From Achromobacter insuavis (GTDB lineage Bacteria; Pseudomonadota; Gammaproteobacteria; Burkholderiales; Burkholderiaceae_B): a stretch of 64,000 nucleotides of DNA. A program made the position numbers and the translations under genes. This document shows positions 43,435 through 52,754 of the stretch, piece by piece; the first letter of the stretch is position 1, and each line of letters opens with the position of its first letter. The stretch is from contig NZ_CADIJR010000003.1 in the NCBI RefSeq assembly GCF_902859645.1, forward strand, positions 62,001 through 126,000, given 5' to 3'. The notes beneath the pieces are model-generated. The model saw only the letters and a program-made list of their open reading frames with translations, did not search any database and was not told the origin of the DNA.

Positions 43435-43898
43435 GATGTTCTCCGGCGGTACAGCAGCGTGGCCGTCATCTCCTGGGCTATCGTGCCGTCGTGCTTGACG
43501 CACTGCCGTTGGAAGGTGACGACGCCGCGATCCGGCTTGCTGCTGGCCTTCTTGTCGACGACCCGCGAATGCAGTCTGATGGTGTCGCCATGCTTGACGG
43601 GGTCTAGCAGTTTCCACCCGTCGATCTGCAGCAGGGCCAGCAAGGTGCCGTCGTTCAGACCGCTGGCGTACTGTAGGCCGCCCATGATGGCGTACACCAG
43701 CGGTCCGTGCGCGATGGGTTCGCCGAATGGCGTGGTCTTGCAGTATTCGAAATTGGTGTGGACCTCATTGAAGTCGCCCGACAAGCAGGCGAAATTGACG
43801 ATGTCCGTCTGCGTGATGGTGCGGGCCGGGCTCACGAATTCCTGGCCAACCTCGAAGTCATCGAAGTACCGGCCGCGCGCGGAGGGAGTCGTGGTCAT
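43431..43898 (-). CDS. MaoC-family dehydratase
   Basis: This is a 155-residue hot-dog-fold protein. The R-specific enoyl-CoA hydratase motif is ACLSGDFNEVHTNFEYCKTTPFGEPIAHG, containing the Asp-His pair. It should hydrate a trans-enoyl-CoA. Its position next to a thiolase-like protein and an OB-fold partner recalls the MaoC/DUF35/thiolase assemblies that shorten steroid and other bulky side chains by retro-aldol cleavage. Whether such a complex forms here is unknown. Confidence 0.87.
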   Translation of the reverse strand: MTTTPSARGRYFDDFEVGQEFVSPARTITQTDIVNFACLSGDFNEVHTNFEYCKTTPFGEPIAHGPLVYAIMGGLQYASGLNDGTLLALLQIDGWKLLDPVKHGDTIRLHSRVVDKKASSKPDRGVVTFQRQCVKHDGTIAQEMTATLLYRRRTS

Positions 43899-43949
43899 GA
43901 TTGCGTTATCCTTGTAGTGGTTTCCGGATGCGGACCAGCCGCGTTGAAT

Positions 43950-45128
43950 TCAGCCTTTCTCGTTGGCCAGGATGGCGGTGCCGTGCGAGGACAGGATGCC
44001 GCCTTCGTTGTGCACGAGCGCCACCTCCGCGCCTTCGACCTGGCGTTCTCCCAGGCCTCCGCGCAATTGGCGCACCGCTTCCACGATGCCGAACAGGCCG
44101 CCCGCGGCGCCGGCGTGCGCATGCGAGAGCATCCCACCGTGGGTATTGATGGGCAGCCTGCCGCCGATGCGAGCGTGTCCCTGCTCGAAGAAGGCGCCGC
44201 CTTCTCCGGGCTGGCAGAAGCCGAGTTCCTCGGCCTCTAGGATGGGGACGATGGAGAAGCAGTCGTAGAGTTCGGCCACGTCGATATCGCCGGGCGCGAG
44301 TCCTGCCATCTCGTAGGCGATGCGCCCGGATTCGGCTGCGCCGAACTCGGTCAGGCTGGGGGCGCACATCAGATGCTCATGCGTGTGGTATTCGCCTATG
44401 CCTTGCAGGTAGGCGGGCTTGCATTTCAGGTCGCGCGCGCGCTCGGCGGACGTCACGATGAAAGCGCCGCCGGCATCCGAGATCAGGCAGCAATCCAGCA
44501 TGCCCAGCGGATCGGCGATGGGTTTGGCGGAGATCACCTGGTCCAGCGTCAAGGGTGATTTCATGTGCGCATTGGGGTGCAGCAAGGCGTGCGTGCGCGT
44601 GTTCACGGCGACGTGCGCGAGCTGCTCCCGCGTGGTGCCGTACTTGTGCATGTGGCGCAACGCGATCATGGCGTAGAAACCGGGTATGGAAGTGCCGTAG
44701 GGCTGTTCGAAATAGGGGTGGCCCACCGCCGTCAGCGCCGCCACGGCCGCGTCCCGGCTTTGGCCCGTGGCCCGGTTCTCGCCCGCGCAGACCAGGATGG
44801 TCTCAGCCTGGCCGCTGACGATGGCCTGCGCCGCATGCTTGAGCATGACGACCGGGCTGGCGCCACCCACGATCATTGATGCGTTGAGCCTGGGCTTAAT
44901 ACCGAGGTACTCGCAGATGACCGATCCCAACATGAAGTACGGTTCAGTGAAGGAGTAGGCCGTCAGCACGCCGTCGATGTCGGACACCTGCAATCCGGCG
45001 TCGTCCAGCGCGCGCTTGGCGGCCTGGGCGTTGAGGCCCAAGCCCGTCATGTGGGGAACCTTGCCGATGTCCGATTCGCCTACGCCGACGATGGCGATTC
45101 TGTTCTTTAGCGATGCGCGTTCTTTCAT
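43950..45128 (-). CDS. Thiolase-like (lipid-transfer/SCP-x family) protein
   Basis: This is a 392-residue thiolase-fold protein beginning RIAIVGVGESDIGKVP. Family blocks are DIDGVLTAYSF, VCAGENRATGQ, MLDCCLISDAGGAFIVTS and the C-terminal PINTHGGMLSHAHAGAAGG. These match the lipid-transfer/acetyl-CoA acetyltransferase-like branch, not degradative FadA. Members often need an OB-fold/zinc-ribbon protein, and one is encoded immediately upstream (45140-45550). It may act as a thiolase or as a retro-aldolase. ATG 45128 is used because it gives the normal N-terminus. Confidence 0.85.
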   Translation of the reverse strand: MKERASLKNRIAIVGVGESDIGKVPHMTGLGLNAQAAKRALDDAGLQVSDIDGVLTAYSFTEPYFMLGSVICEYLGIKPRLNASMIVGGASPVVMLKHAAQAIVSGQAETILVCAGENRATGQSRDAAVAALTAVGHPYFEQPYGTSIPGFYAMIALRHMHKYGTTREQLAHVAVNTRTHALLHPNAHMKSPLTLDQVISAKPIADPLGMLDCCLISDAGGAFIVTSAERARDLKCKPAYLQGIGEYHTHEHLMCAPSLTEFGAAESGRIAYEMAGLAPGDIDVAELYDCFSIVPILEAEELGFCQPGEGGAFFEQGHARIGGRLPINTHGGMLSHAHAGAAGGLFGIVEAVRQLRGGLGERQVEGAEVALVHNEGGILSSHGTAILANEKG

Positions 45129-45139
45129 AACAATCCCAG

Positions 45140-45550
45140 TCAGGCCTCGGTTCTTTTGAATTGGGGAATCAGGGCGCCATCGCCGCGGTCTTCGAAAACC
45201 ACGCCGACCTTGTCCCCTATCCGTACCGAGAGGGCGTCGTCGCCCACGATGTTGGCGACCATGCGGGGGCCTTCGTCGAGTTCGATCAGCGCCGTGACAT
45301 AGGGAGTCCTGGACGCGAACGCGGGCAGCGGCGCGCGGCGGATGATGGAAAAGCTGTAGACGCTGCCCGTTCCCTTGCTTTGGATCCATTCGAGCTGATC
45401 CGACCAGCATTCAGGGCAGAGATGGCGCGGCATGAAATGCAGCGCTGCGCATGCCTTGCATTTTCGGATCAGCAGTTTGCGTTCGCGGGCCCCGTCCCAG
45501 TAGGGCTGGGAGTCTGCATTGGCGATGGGTTGCGGCAGATCCTGGCTCAT
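45140..45550 (-). CDS. Zinc-ribbon/OB-fold (DUF35) protein
   Basis: This is a 136-residue acyl-CoA-associated OB-fold protein. The N-terminal zinc ribbon is formed by KCKACAALHFMPRHLCPECW, and the OB domain contains GTGSVYSFSIIRR and PYVTALIELDEGPRMVANIV. It is the usual partner of thiolase-like proteins such as the one that starts 11 bases downstream. Its ATG overlaps the stop of the preceding enoyl-CoA hydratase gene (ATGA). Confidence 0.9.
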   Translation of the reverse strand: MSQDLPQPIANADSQPYWDGARERKLLIRKCKACAALHFMPRHLCPECWSDQLEWIQSKGTGSVYSFSIIRRAPLPAFASRTPYVTALIELDEGPRMVANIVGDDALSVRIGDKVGVVFEDRGDGALIPQFKRTEA

Positions 45551-46362
45551 GTTTCTTCTCCCTTGTTCGCGACCGCGGCGGCGCCGGAAAAATCGGGGCG
45601 ACGGCGTTCCAGGGCGGCATTCAAGCCTTCGCGGAATTCGGGGTTGGACATGGCCAGAACCTGACCGAATCCCTCGAATGCCAGCATGTCGTGCAACGAA
45701 GTCTCGAAGCTGCGCGCCATGACTGCTTTGGCCAGCCCCATGACCTCGGCGGGCCCCTCGGCCAGCCGCCTGGCCTCCGTGAGGCCGGCGTCATACAGGT
45801 CGGCATCGGCGACGACCTTGGACACCAGGCCCAGTTCGGCGGCTTCTTGCGCGGAGTACGTGCCGCCGCTGAACAGGAAGTTCTTGGCGCGCGCCATGCC
45901 GATCAGGCGCGGCAAGTGGTACATGACCGCGATGTCGGGCACGACACCCAGCCTGAAGAATCCGGACATGAACTTCGCGCTTTCGCCGGCGATGACCACG
46001 TCGCCGGTCAGCGCGAGGCCCATGCCGCCGCCCACCGCATGGCCGTTCACGCCGACGACGACTGGCTTGTCCAGCGTGATCAGCGGCGTAAGCCAACGGC
46101 TCAGATTGCGGAAACGCCGATGCACCGTCCACGGATCGCAGGCCGTGCGCAGATGGTTCAGGTCGCCGCCGGAGCAGAAGGTGGGGCCGTCGCCCGTCAG
46201 GAAGACCGCGCGGATGCCGGGCTCGCGCTCGGCCAGTGCGATCGCCGCGCCGAGCTGTTCGCGCATGTCCATGGTCATCGAGTTCCGGCTTTCGGGGTTC
46301 GCCAGGCGGATTATGAGTACGTCTCCGTCTCTTTGTGTTGCTACCAGCTCCTGTGCTGCCAT
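45547..46362 (-). CDS. Enoyl-CoA hydratase/isomerase family protein
   Basis: This is a 271-residue crotonase-fold protein. The CoA and oxyanion segments are FCSGGDLNHLRTACD and GVNGHAVGGGMGLALTGDVVIAG, and FRLGVVPDIAVMYHLPRLIG covers the second active-site region. The canonical first catalytic Glu position is not obvious. It may hydrate, isomerise or cleave a CoA ester. GGAGCG precedes ATG 46362. About 210 bases separate it from the upstream hydratase gene. These bases hold no gene. Confidence 0.88.
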   Translation of the reverse strand: MAAQELVATQRDGDVLIIRLANPESRNSMTMDMREQLGAAIALAEREPGIRAVFLTGDGPTFCSGGDLNHLRTACDPWTVHRRFRNLSRWLTPLITLDKPVVVGVNGHAVGGGMGLALTGDVVIAGESAKFMSGFFRLGVVPDIAVMYHLPRLIGMARAKNFLFSGGTYSAQEAAELGLVSKVVADADLYDAGLTEARRLAEGPAEVMGLAKAVMARSFETSLHDMLAFEGFGQVLAMSNPEFREGLNAALERRRPDFSGAAAVANKGEET

Positions 46363-46572
46363 GTAGGACGCTCCAATGGGTAAAGGGGTGTTTGCTCAAA
46401 AGCAAAGTTCGTGCCAGATGCACGCGACGCGCTGCCGTCCGCGAGCCGGAGCTGAGCGGCAGGCACACGGCCGTCCGGATCGCGTGCCGGGGTGTACTCG
46501 CGGCATACACGCGGATGCGGGACTGTGTTTGTGTGTTCGCGGCGGCGGAACCGCAAGGGCCCGCCGGCCTGG

Positions 46573-47358
46573 CTATTTGCGCGCCTGCGCCGCCGCCAGC
46601 GCGCGTTGATGTCCAGGCATGGCCGTGGCCAGCGCGAACGCATCGGCCTCATGGGCCATGGCGCTGTCCATGGGCTGGCTCCAGCTCTGGCGGCTGACTG
46701 ACTTGGTCAGCATCAGCGCTCCATGGGGCAGCGCCAGCAGTTCGGCCGCCAAGGTGCGGCTGGCCTCGGCCAGGTTTTCCCGCGGCACCACGCGGCGGGT
46801 CAGGCCGCGCAGGCGAGCCTCCTCGGCATCCATGGCGCCGCCCGTGAGCATCAGGTCCAGGGCGGCGGGGACGCCCAGTTTTGACTGCAGCAGATAGGAG
46901 CAGCCGCCGTCCGGGATCAGGCCCAGGCGCACGAAGGGGAACCGCAGGGTTGCGTCATCCGCCATGACCAGCAGGTCGGCGGCAAGCGCCAGCGCAGCGC
47001 CGCCGCCGGCCGCCGCGCCCTGGACCGAAGCGATGACGATCTTGTTCATCCTGATTAGTGCCATGTGGTGTTGCTGCGCGGTCAGAATGCGGTCGCGCCA
47101 GGCCAGCGGGGTCGTTGGCAGATCGCCGGTATCGGCTCCGACGCAGAAGGCGCGGCCCAGTCCCTGCAGCAACACCACATGGATGTCGGGGGCGGCGGCG
47201 ATGTCCTGCAAGTGGGCGCCGAACTCGGCGCGCATTGTCGTCGACAGGGCATTGAGCTTTTCGGGGCGGTTTAACGTCAAGACCGCCAGGCCGCCTGCCT
47301 TTTCCAGCAGGACCGTGGATTGGGCGCTGATGTTTTCCTGGTGATGCGTGGGCATCAT
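46573..47358 (-). CDS. Enoyl-CoA hydratase/isomerase family protein
   Basis: This is a 261-residue crotonase-family protein. FCVGADTGDLPTTPLAW and ASVQGAAAGGGAALALAADLLVMA are the oxyanion-hole regions. FPFVRLGLIPDGGCSYLL has an Asp where hydratases usually carry the second Glu, as in some isomerases. AAGGAG precedes ATG 47358, and the next codon is also ATG. It is a paralogue of, and only distantly similar to, the hydratase at 45547-46362. Confidence 0.88.
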   Translation of the reverse strand: MMPTHHQENISAQSTVLLEKAGGLAVLTLNRPEKLNALSTTMRAEFGAHLQDIAAAPDIHVVLLQGLGRAFCVGADTGDLPTTPLAWRDRILTAQQHHMALIRMNKIVIASVQGAAAGGGAALALAADLLVMADDATLRFPFVRLGLIPDGGCSYLLQSKLGVPAALDLMLTGGAMDAEEARLRGLTRRVVPRENLAEASRTLAAELLALPHGALMLTKSVSRQSWSQPMDSAMAHEADAFALATAMPGHQRALAAAQARK

Positions 47359-47512
47359 GCTTCTCCTTGAAGAGGGGTTGAACCTTCAAGCAAAATGAAT
47401 GCCAGCGTTCAGCCACAGCGACCGGAGGCGGCGAAACCGCGGACCGTGTCCGCGGCGCATGCAGTTCGCACAGCCAGAAGACAGGAGCTGTGCGCCGGGA
47501 TCTCGGCCGCGC

Positions 47513-48088
47513 TCAGGCCTCGGTTGGTGGGGTGTACCACTGCGGGTAATGCTCCTTGACCAGCGGGCCGTCCTCTCTCAACGCGTGGCATGCGCCGATC
47601 TTCAAGGGGCGTTTCGCGGGATCGTCCTCGTCCTGGTGGGAGATCTTGCCCTGCAGGATCGTCTGCACGGCCAGGGTCGGCAGCAGCGTCGCGAGCTCGG
47701 ACAAGTGCGTGCAGCGCTCATGGGTCGGGATCCGCTTGGCGATTTCCTGGCGGAAGCCCGTGAGCAGGTTCGCGCCGACCAGCCGCTCCAGCCGCACCTG
47801 GGCTTCGGGACAGACGGAGGGAAACGGCATGCGATGCATGCCGGCCTCGGCGTCCAACACGTCCAGGGCTTCGTTGATGGTCACGCGGATCGCCATCAAA
47901 TGTATGGGCACGCCGCAGTCGAAATGCCGCATCTGTGTGGTGAAGGCTTGGGGCTTGACGTCCTCGATCAGCGCCTCCAGGTCCCACAGGCCATCCTCGC
48001 GCTCGTAGGCCTGCAACTGGATGGTGCGCGAGTGGGAGGATTTGCGGGCGCTAGCAGGGGCGGGAAGAAAATGCGAAGGCGACACCAT
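47513..48088 (-). CDS. DUF2889 domain protein
   Basis: This is a 191-residue cytosolic protein. SHSRTIQLQAYEREDGLWDLEALIEDVKP and MAIRVTINEALDVLDAEAGM match the DUF2889 domain. GCACHALREDGPLVKEHYPQWY-like text ends it. No enzymatic role is known for the domain. It recurs beside CoA-linked degradation genes and lies here directly after the CoA-transferase, in the same operon. GGAGACC precedes ATG 48088. Longer frames overlapping the CoA-transferase are rejected. Confidence 0.8.
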   Translation of the reverse strand: MVSPSHFLPAPASARKSSHSRTIQLQAYEREDGLWDLEALIEDVKPQAFTTQMRHFDCGVPIHLMAIRVTINEALDVLDAEAGMHRMPFPSVCPEAQVRLERLVGANLLTGFRQEIAKRIPTHERCTHLSELATLLPTLAVQTILQGKISHQDEDDPAKRPLKIGACHALREDGPLVKEHYPQWYTPPTEA

Positions 48089-48161
48089 GTGGTGGTCTCC
48101 GTGTCTGGTTCGAGGAACCGGGAAACTGGCTCCCGGTCCCGCCAAAGGGGGGCAGAGCTGC

Positions 48162-49349
48162 TTAGCGGGTTGCGCCGCTTTCGGCCAGTGCGCTGATTTC
48201 GTTATCGGATAGTCCGGCCGCGGCAAGAACCTCGCGGTTGTGCTCGCCCAGCCGCGGCGCAAGGCACTTGACCTGGCTTGGGGTCTTGCCGAACTTGACG
48301 GGCGGCCTGACGTGAGTCAACACGCCCTCGCTGGGATGCTCCTGTTGTACAAACATGCCTACCGCCGCCAGATGGGGGTCCGTGAACAAGTCCTCCAGGC
48401 TGTTGACCGGCGCGACGGGTATGCTCAGCGTTCGGAGTTGGCTCAGCCATTGAGCGGAGGTCCGCTCGGTCATGATGTCCCCGAGTGTCTTGTACAGGGT
48501 TTCGTAGTTCTGGCTGCGTTGGTTCGGCGTGTCGTAGCGCGGATCCTTCGCCAGATCATCGCGGCCGACCAGTTGAAAGAAGTCCTTCCAGTTCTTGTCA
48601 GTGTAGGGCAGCACGCAGAGATAGCCGTCCTTGGTCCGATGCGGCTTGCGCAACTGGCTGAGCACCCGCGGATAGCCTGCCTTGCCGTTCTGCGGGTCGA
48701 AAGCCCGTTCCCACTGATGTTCTATCAGCATGAACGAGGCCAGGGATTCGAACATCGGCACTTCGATGCTCTGCCCTTCACCGGTGCGCAGCTTGTGGAA
48801 CAGCGCGGCCAGGATGCTGTAGGCGATGGTCAGGCCCGCAACTTTGTCACCGATGATGGTAGGCGTGAAACGGGGTTCGCCCGCCAGATGAGCATTGATC
48901 GAGCACAGGCCGGAAACACCCTGGATCATATCGTCGTAGGCTGGATCATCGGCATAGGGGCCGCCTTCGCCAAAGCCATAGGCGCCGCAGTAGACGATGC
49001 CTGGATTGATTTCCTTGATCTGTGCGTAGCCCAGGCCGAGCCGTTCAATGGCGGCCGGGCGCATCGCGTGGACAAACACATCGGCCGTCGCCACTACGCG
49101 CAGCAGCGCTGCACGCGCCTCGGGTTTGCGCAGGTCCAGCATCAGGCTTCTTTTGTTGCGATTGACGGAGAGATGTATCGGCCCCATGGCGCGGCTGCGG
49201 CCGACTCCCATGTGGCGCATGATGTCGCCATCGGGACTTTCCACCTTGATGACGTCTGCACCCATATCGCCGAAGATCTGGGTGGCATAAGGGCCCATTA
49301 CTACGGACGTCAGGTCGACGATTTTGATTTCAGACAAAGGACCAGCCAT
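48162..49349 (-). CDS. CaiB/BaiF-family (class III) CoA-transferase
   Basis: This 395-residue CoA-transferase moves CoA between carboxylic acids through an aspartyl-CoA anhydride. The family N-terminus is IKIVDLTSVVMGPYATQIFGDMGADVIKVE. The catalytic Asp is in DPAYDDMIQGVSGL. It is the first gene of the long minus operon (49349 to 41263). A sigma-54 promoter-like element lies 134 bases upstream and the regulator gene is divergent. It probably activates the pathway acid with a CoA donor. Confidence 0.92.
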   Translation of the reverse strand: MAGPLSEIKIVDLTSVVMGPYATQIFGDMGADVIKVESPDGDIMRHMGVGRSRAMGPIHLSVNRNKRSLMLDLRKPEARAALLRVVATADVFVHAMRPAAIERLGLGYAQIKEINPGIVYCGAYGFGEGGPYADDPAYDDMIQGVSGLCSINAHLAGEPRFTPTIIGDKVAGLTIAYSILAALFHKLRTGEGQSIEVPMFESLASFMLIEHQWERAFDPQNGKAGYPRVLSQLRKPHRTKDGYLCVLPYTDKNWKDFFQLVGRDDLAKDPRYDTPNQRSQNYETLYKTLGDIMTERTSAQWLSQLRTLSIPVAPVNSLEDLFTDPHLAAVGMFVQQEHPSEGVLTHVRPPVKFGKTPSQVKCLAPRLGEHNREVLAAAGLSDNEISALAESGATR

Positions 49350-49663
49350 GACACTCCTCTACGCTTCTTGATGGTTCGTTGGTTTTTTTGTTACACAGAA
49401 ATCGGCCTCGGCGTCCGTGGCCCCGATCGAGGGACAGGGTTTGCTGCAGGGCATCAAATGCATTTCTGATAAATTTCTTTTAAGCAATTTCCATGCCATT
49501 GCGGACCACGGCACCGAAGGGGCGGCGGAGCGCCTAGCGTACGGGGAATCGGCCGCAAGATGTAGTGCCGGCGCTGCCTGCAGCGCTGCAGCCGTGGAGT
49601 ACACTCTTCGCCACCAACATGCCGCCACGAAAGACACGGAAGGCAGATGCAGAGCGAGAGGAT
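49350..49663. other. Divergent control region of the CoA-transferase operon and regulator
   Basis: This 314-base gap holds the sigma-54 element at 49483-49498. Downstream of it is a 10-bp palindrome AAATGCATTT near 49457. Upstream is GCGCTGC-CT-GCAGCGC near 49572. A longer start for the regulator at 49619 would extend into it but has no ribosome site. Confidence 0.5.
49483..49498 (-). promoter_or_regulatory. Putative sigma-54 promoter of the CoA-transferase operon
   Basis: On the minus strand TGGCATGGAAATTGCT matches TGGCACG-N4-TTGCW with one change and exact spacing. It reads into the CoA-transferase gene at 49349. Confidence 0.7.
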
Positions 49664-51337
49664 ATGGTAAGAGACACCGAAGGGATACTTGTCCTGAACG
49701 AGAGCGGCGAGATTAAATTTTCTTCGGGTTTGGGCACGGAGGAAGTGATTGCGCGGATGCTCTCCGGCCTGTGGGCCGATCGCTCCAGCACTCCGGTCAA
49801 ACGCCTGTTCGCCTTGCCCGGCATCGAGCCCGCTCACAGTGTCGCTGCGCTGGTTTGCGACCAGGGCGTGTGTTTCCTTATCTTCTCCACAGGTGGGGAT
49901 GAACTGACGGAATTTATCTCTACCGTCGATTGCGCCGCGGACATCTTCCGGTACTTCATCACCAATCCTTATGAGGCCATGAACGTCGTCGACGCGGCGG
50001 GCAATCTGCTTTACATGAGTCCGATCCACGAACGGTCGATTGGCTTGAAGCGCGGCGACGCCATCGGCCGGCCGGTCAGCGATGTGATCGAGAACACCCG
50101 CTTGCAGGAAGTGGTCGTTACAGGCAAGCCGCAGATCGGCGAGGCCTATGAGGCAATGGGCGTCACCCGCATCGTTTCACGAATCCCGATCTTCGACCGC
50201 GATAAGAAGCTGGTGGCGGCAATCGGCCAGGTCATGTTCAAGGGCCCGCAGTCGATTCCGCAAGCGATCCAAGACATTTCCAACGAGCTCGCCCGCGTGC
50301 GGCAGGAGCGTGACTTCTATAAACGCGAACTCTCTGGCATACGCAACCGTTCCTACGGATTGGACCAGATCGTGGGCAGCAGCAAGGCCATCCGCCAGCT
50401 CAAGGAAGACATTCTGCGGGTCGCGCCGCTGGACGTGCCGGTGTTGCTGGTGGGGGAAAGCGGAACAGGCAAGGAGCTGGTGGCGCACGCGCTGCACATG
50501 CTCAGCCCGCGTGGCGACAAGCCGCTGACCTTGATCAATGCGGCCGCGATGCCCATCAGCCTTGTGGAAAGCGAGTTGTTCGGCTATGAAGGCGGCGCGT
50601 TCACGGGCGCCGACAAGCGCGGCCGCAAGGGTAAGTTCGAACTTTCCGATACCAGCAGCCTGTTCCTCGATGAGATCGGCGACATGCCAATGGAAATGCA
50701 GGTGAAATTGCTGCGCGTATTGCAGGACGGCACGTTCCAGCGCGTCGGCGGCGAGCGCCTGCTGCACTCGGATTTCCGTCTGATCTCGGCCAGCCATCGG
50801 GATTTCCAGAAGATGGTTGCGGACAATACGTTCCGCCTGGACCTGTTCTACCGCATCAGCGCCGTGACGCTCTACCTGCCCTCGCTACGGGACAGGCCCG
50901 AGGATATCCCCGAGCTGGCCGATACCTTCCTGGCCGCCTTCGCCAGGCGCCAGGGCGTCGCCAAGAAGTCCATCGACGACCATGTCATCCAGTACCTGCA
51001 ATCGCGGAGTTGGCCGGGCAATGTGCGCCAGCTGCAGCACGCGGTGGAACGGGCGGCGATTTTCAGCGACGGCGGCCGCCTGACGCTGGAGAGCTTCGGC
51101 GGTCTGGAGCATCCAGGAGGCATCGGGGCCGAGAAGGAGTACCGCCCCTTGCAGGCGACCGCGGGCTCGGGCCGCTTCGACATGTGGGAAGCGAAGCAGC
51201 GCGTCGAAATGGAGCTGATCGCGGACGCCATGGAGCGCACCGGCGGCAATAAGAAGCGGGTCGCCGAGGAACTGGGAATCTCCCGCTCCTATCTGTACAA
51301 GCAACTGCGCCTGATGGAAGGCGGCAAGGAGAGCTGA
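49664..51337 (+). CDS. Sigma-54 enhancer-binding regulator with PAS domain
   Basis: This 557-residue activator has an N-terminal ligand/PAS region (PAS core around residues 100-190, NPYEAMNVVDAAGNLLYMS), a AAA+ domain and a C-terminal Fis-type HTH. The Walker A is GESGTGKE, the sigma-54 contact loop the canonical GAFTGA, the Walker B region FLDEIGDMP, and the HTH RVAEELGISRSYLYKQLR. There is no receiver domain, so a small molecule rather than phosphorylation is the likely signal. GAGAGGAT precedes ATG 49664. Matching sigma-54 promoters at four places in the island make it the candidate master activator. Confidence 0.92.
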   Translation: MVRDTEGILVLNESGEIKFSSGLGTEEVIARMLSGLWADRSSTPVKRLFALPGIEPAHSVAALVCDQGVCFLIFSTGGDELTEFISTVDCAADIFRYFITNPYEAMNVVDAAGNLLYMSPIHERSIGLKRGDAIGRPVSDVIENTRLQEVVVTGKPQIGEAYEAMGVTRIVSRIPIFDRDKKLVAAIGQVMFKGPQSIPQAIQDISNELARVRQERDFYKRELSGIRNRSYGLDQIVGSSKAIRQLKEDILRVAPLDVPVLLVGESGTGKELVAHALHMLSPRGDKPLTLINAAAMPISLVESELFGYEGGAFTGADKRGRKGKFELSDTSSLFLDEIGDMPMEMQVKLLRVLQDGTFQRVGGERLLHSDFRLISASHRDFQKMVADNTFRLDLFYRISAVTLYLPSLRDRPEDIPELADTFLAAFARRQGVAKKSIDDHVIQYLQSRSWPGNVRQLQHAVERAAIFSDGGRLTLESFGGLEHPGGIGAEKEYRPLQATAGSGRFDMWEAKQRVEMELIADAMERTGGNKKRVAEELGISRSYLYKQLRLMEGGKES

Positions 51338-51354
51338 GTCCCGGCCCTGGGATG

Positions 51355-52533
51355 TCAGGACTGCACAATCCCGGCGTTGAACAGCTCCTGCTGCCGGGCG
51401 GCATCCAAACCGAGTTCACTCAGGATCTGCCGGGTGTGCTCGCCGCGCCGCGGCGAGCGCTTTTCCTGGCTACCTGGCGCCGCCGTGCCCGGCAGCCGGG
51501 CGATCGGCACGCGGCATGGGCCGCCTTGCTCGCTCATCGCGAAAATCCGTTGCTGTTTGACCTGCGCGTCGGCCAGGAAGCTGGCGTAGTCGGAGACTTT
51601 TCCGCAGACCACGCCATGCCGGTTCAGGCGCTCGACCCAATGTGCCGTCGGCTTGGCACGGAAGATCCGTATCAGCGTTGAATTGATCTCCTCGCAGTGG
51701 GCGTAACGTCCGGTCGCCGTGCTCAGGCGCGGGTCGGCGAGCCAGTCGTTCTGTCCTATGGCCTGGCACAGGCCCGCGAACATCCGGTCGTGCAGCGAGG
51801 TGACGTTGATGTGCCCGTCCTCGGTTTCGAAGGTGCCGGCCGGCACGCTGAGAGCCTGCACGGAGCGTCCGGCATTGAGGGCCTCGTCGATGATCGCGCC
51901 GCTTTGCACCGCAGCCGCGGCTTCCAGCAGGGAGACCTCCACCCGCGAGCCCTGGCCCCGCACGGCGCGGCGGTACAACGCGGCGCCCGTAGCCTGCGCC
52001 GCATAGATGCCCGTCGCCACGTCGATCAGCAGGATGCCGACCTTGCGGGGAGTGCCCCGCGCGTCCCGGTTGACCACCATCATTCCACTCATGGCCTGCA
52101 GCGTCGAATCCGATCCTGGCCGTTCGGCATAGGGGCCGTCAGGACCGAAGGCGGACACCGAGACATACACCTGATCGGGCCGGGCTTTCGAAAGATCGGC
52201 GTATGACAGGCCCAGGCGCTCTATGACGCCGGGGCGGAAGCTTTCTATGACGACGTCGGCTCGTAACGCAAGTTGGCGTAGGAGGTCTCTGCCGGCCTCA
52301 GTCTGCCCATTGACGCAGATCGAACGTTTACCCAGGTTGTAGGCGATTGCAAGCGCGCTCATTCCTTCAGTTTGATAGCCAATGGCGCGGCTCCAATCGC
52401 CGGTTGGCGATTCCGCCTTGATGACCTCGGCGCCTTGTTCCAGCAGGAGCATGGCGCAGTAGGGTCCGGCGACTCCCTGGCTGAGATCCAGGACGCGCAA
52501 TCCGGCGTACGGTTGATCGGGCAAGGCGGGCAT
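51355..52533 (-). CDS. CaiB/BaiF-family (class III) CoA-transferase
   Basis: This is a 392-residue protein with the family N-terminus LRVLDLSQGVAGPYCAMLLLEQGAEVIKAE. The likely catalytic Asp is in ERPGSDSTLQAMSGM. AGGAG precedes ATG 52533. It converges with the regulator gene, whose stop is 17 bases away, and is divergent from the Bug-SDR unit. A good sigma-54 element at 52594-52608 faces it. It is the second of three CoA-transferases, with a substrate that probably differs from the others. Confidence 0.92.
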   Translation of the reverse strand: MPALPDQPYAGLRVLDLSQGVAGPYCAMLLLEQGAEVIKAESPTGDWSRAIGYQTEGMSALAIAYNLGKRSICVNGQTEAGRDLLRQLALRADVVIESFRPGVIERLGLSYADLSKARPDQVYVSVSAFGPDGPYAERPGSDSTLQAMSGMMVVNRDARGTPRKVGILLIDVATGIYAAQATGAALYRRAVRGQGSRVEVSLLEAAAAVQSGAIIDEALNAGRSVQALSVPAGTFETEDGHINVTSLHDRMFAGLCQAIGQNDWLADPRLSTATGRYAHCEEINSTLIRIFRAKPTAHWVERLNRHGVVCGKVSDYASFLADAQVKQQRIFAMSEQGGPCRVPIARLPGTAAPGSQEKRSPRRGEHTRQILSELGLDAARQQELFNAGIVQS

Positions 52534-52593
52534 TTCGGGGCTCCTAAGCAAGTCTGGCGTGTCCGTACTTTCCCGGACGAGTTCTGATATGAA

Positions 52594-52608
52594 GCAAAAC
52601 CCGTACCA
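52594..52608 (-). promoter_or_regulatory. Putative sigma-54 promoter of the second CoA-transferase gene
   Basis: On the minus strand TGGTACGGGTTTTGCT fits TGGCACG-N4-TTGCW with one change and exact spacing. It reads toward ATG 52533. Confidence 0.65.
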
Positions 52609-52754
52609 CCGCTGCGTGCGCTGCGGATGTCTGTCCTGCCGCGTAACGAGTGTCTTCATAGTATGCATTTGTGTTCGCCCAGGAGGCAGGGAGCCGGCGA
52701 CGGGCTGGCGGTTACATCGCAGGACGGAAGTGTGGCGTGAAGCGAGGCCAAGCT

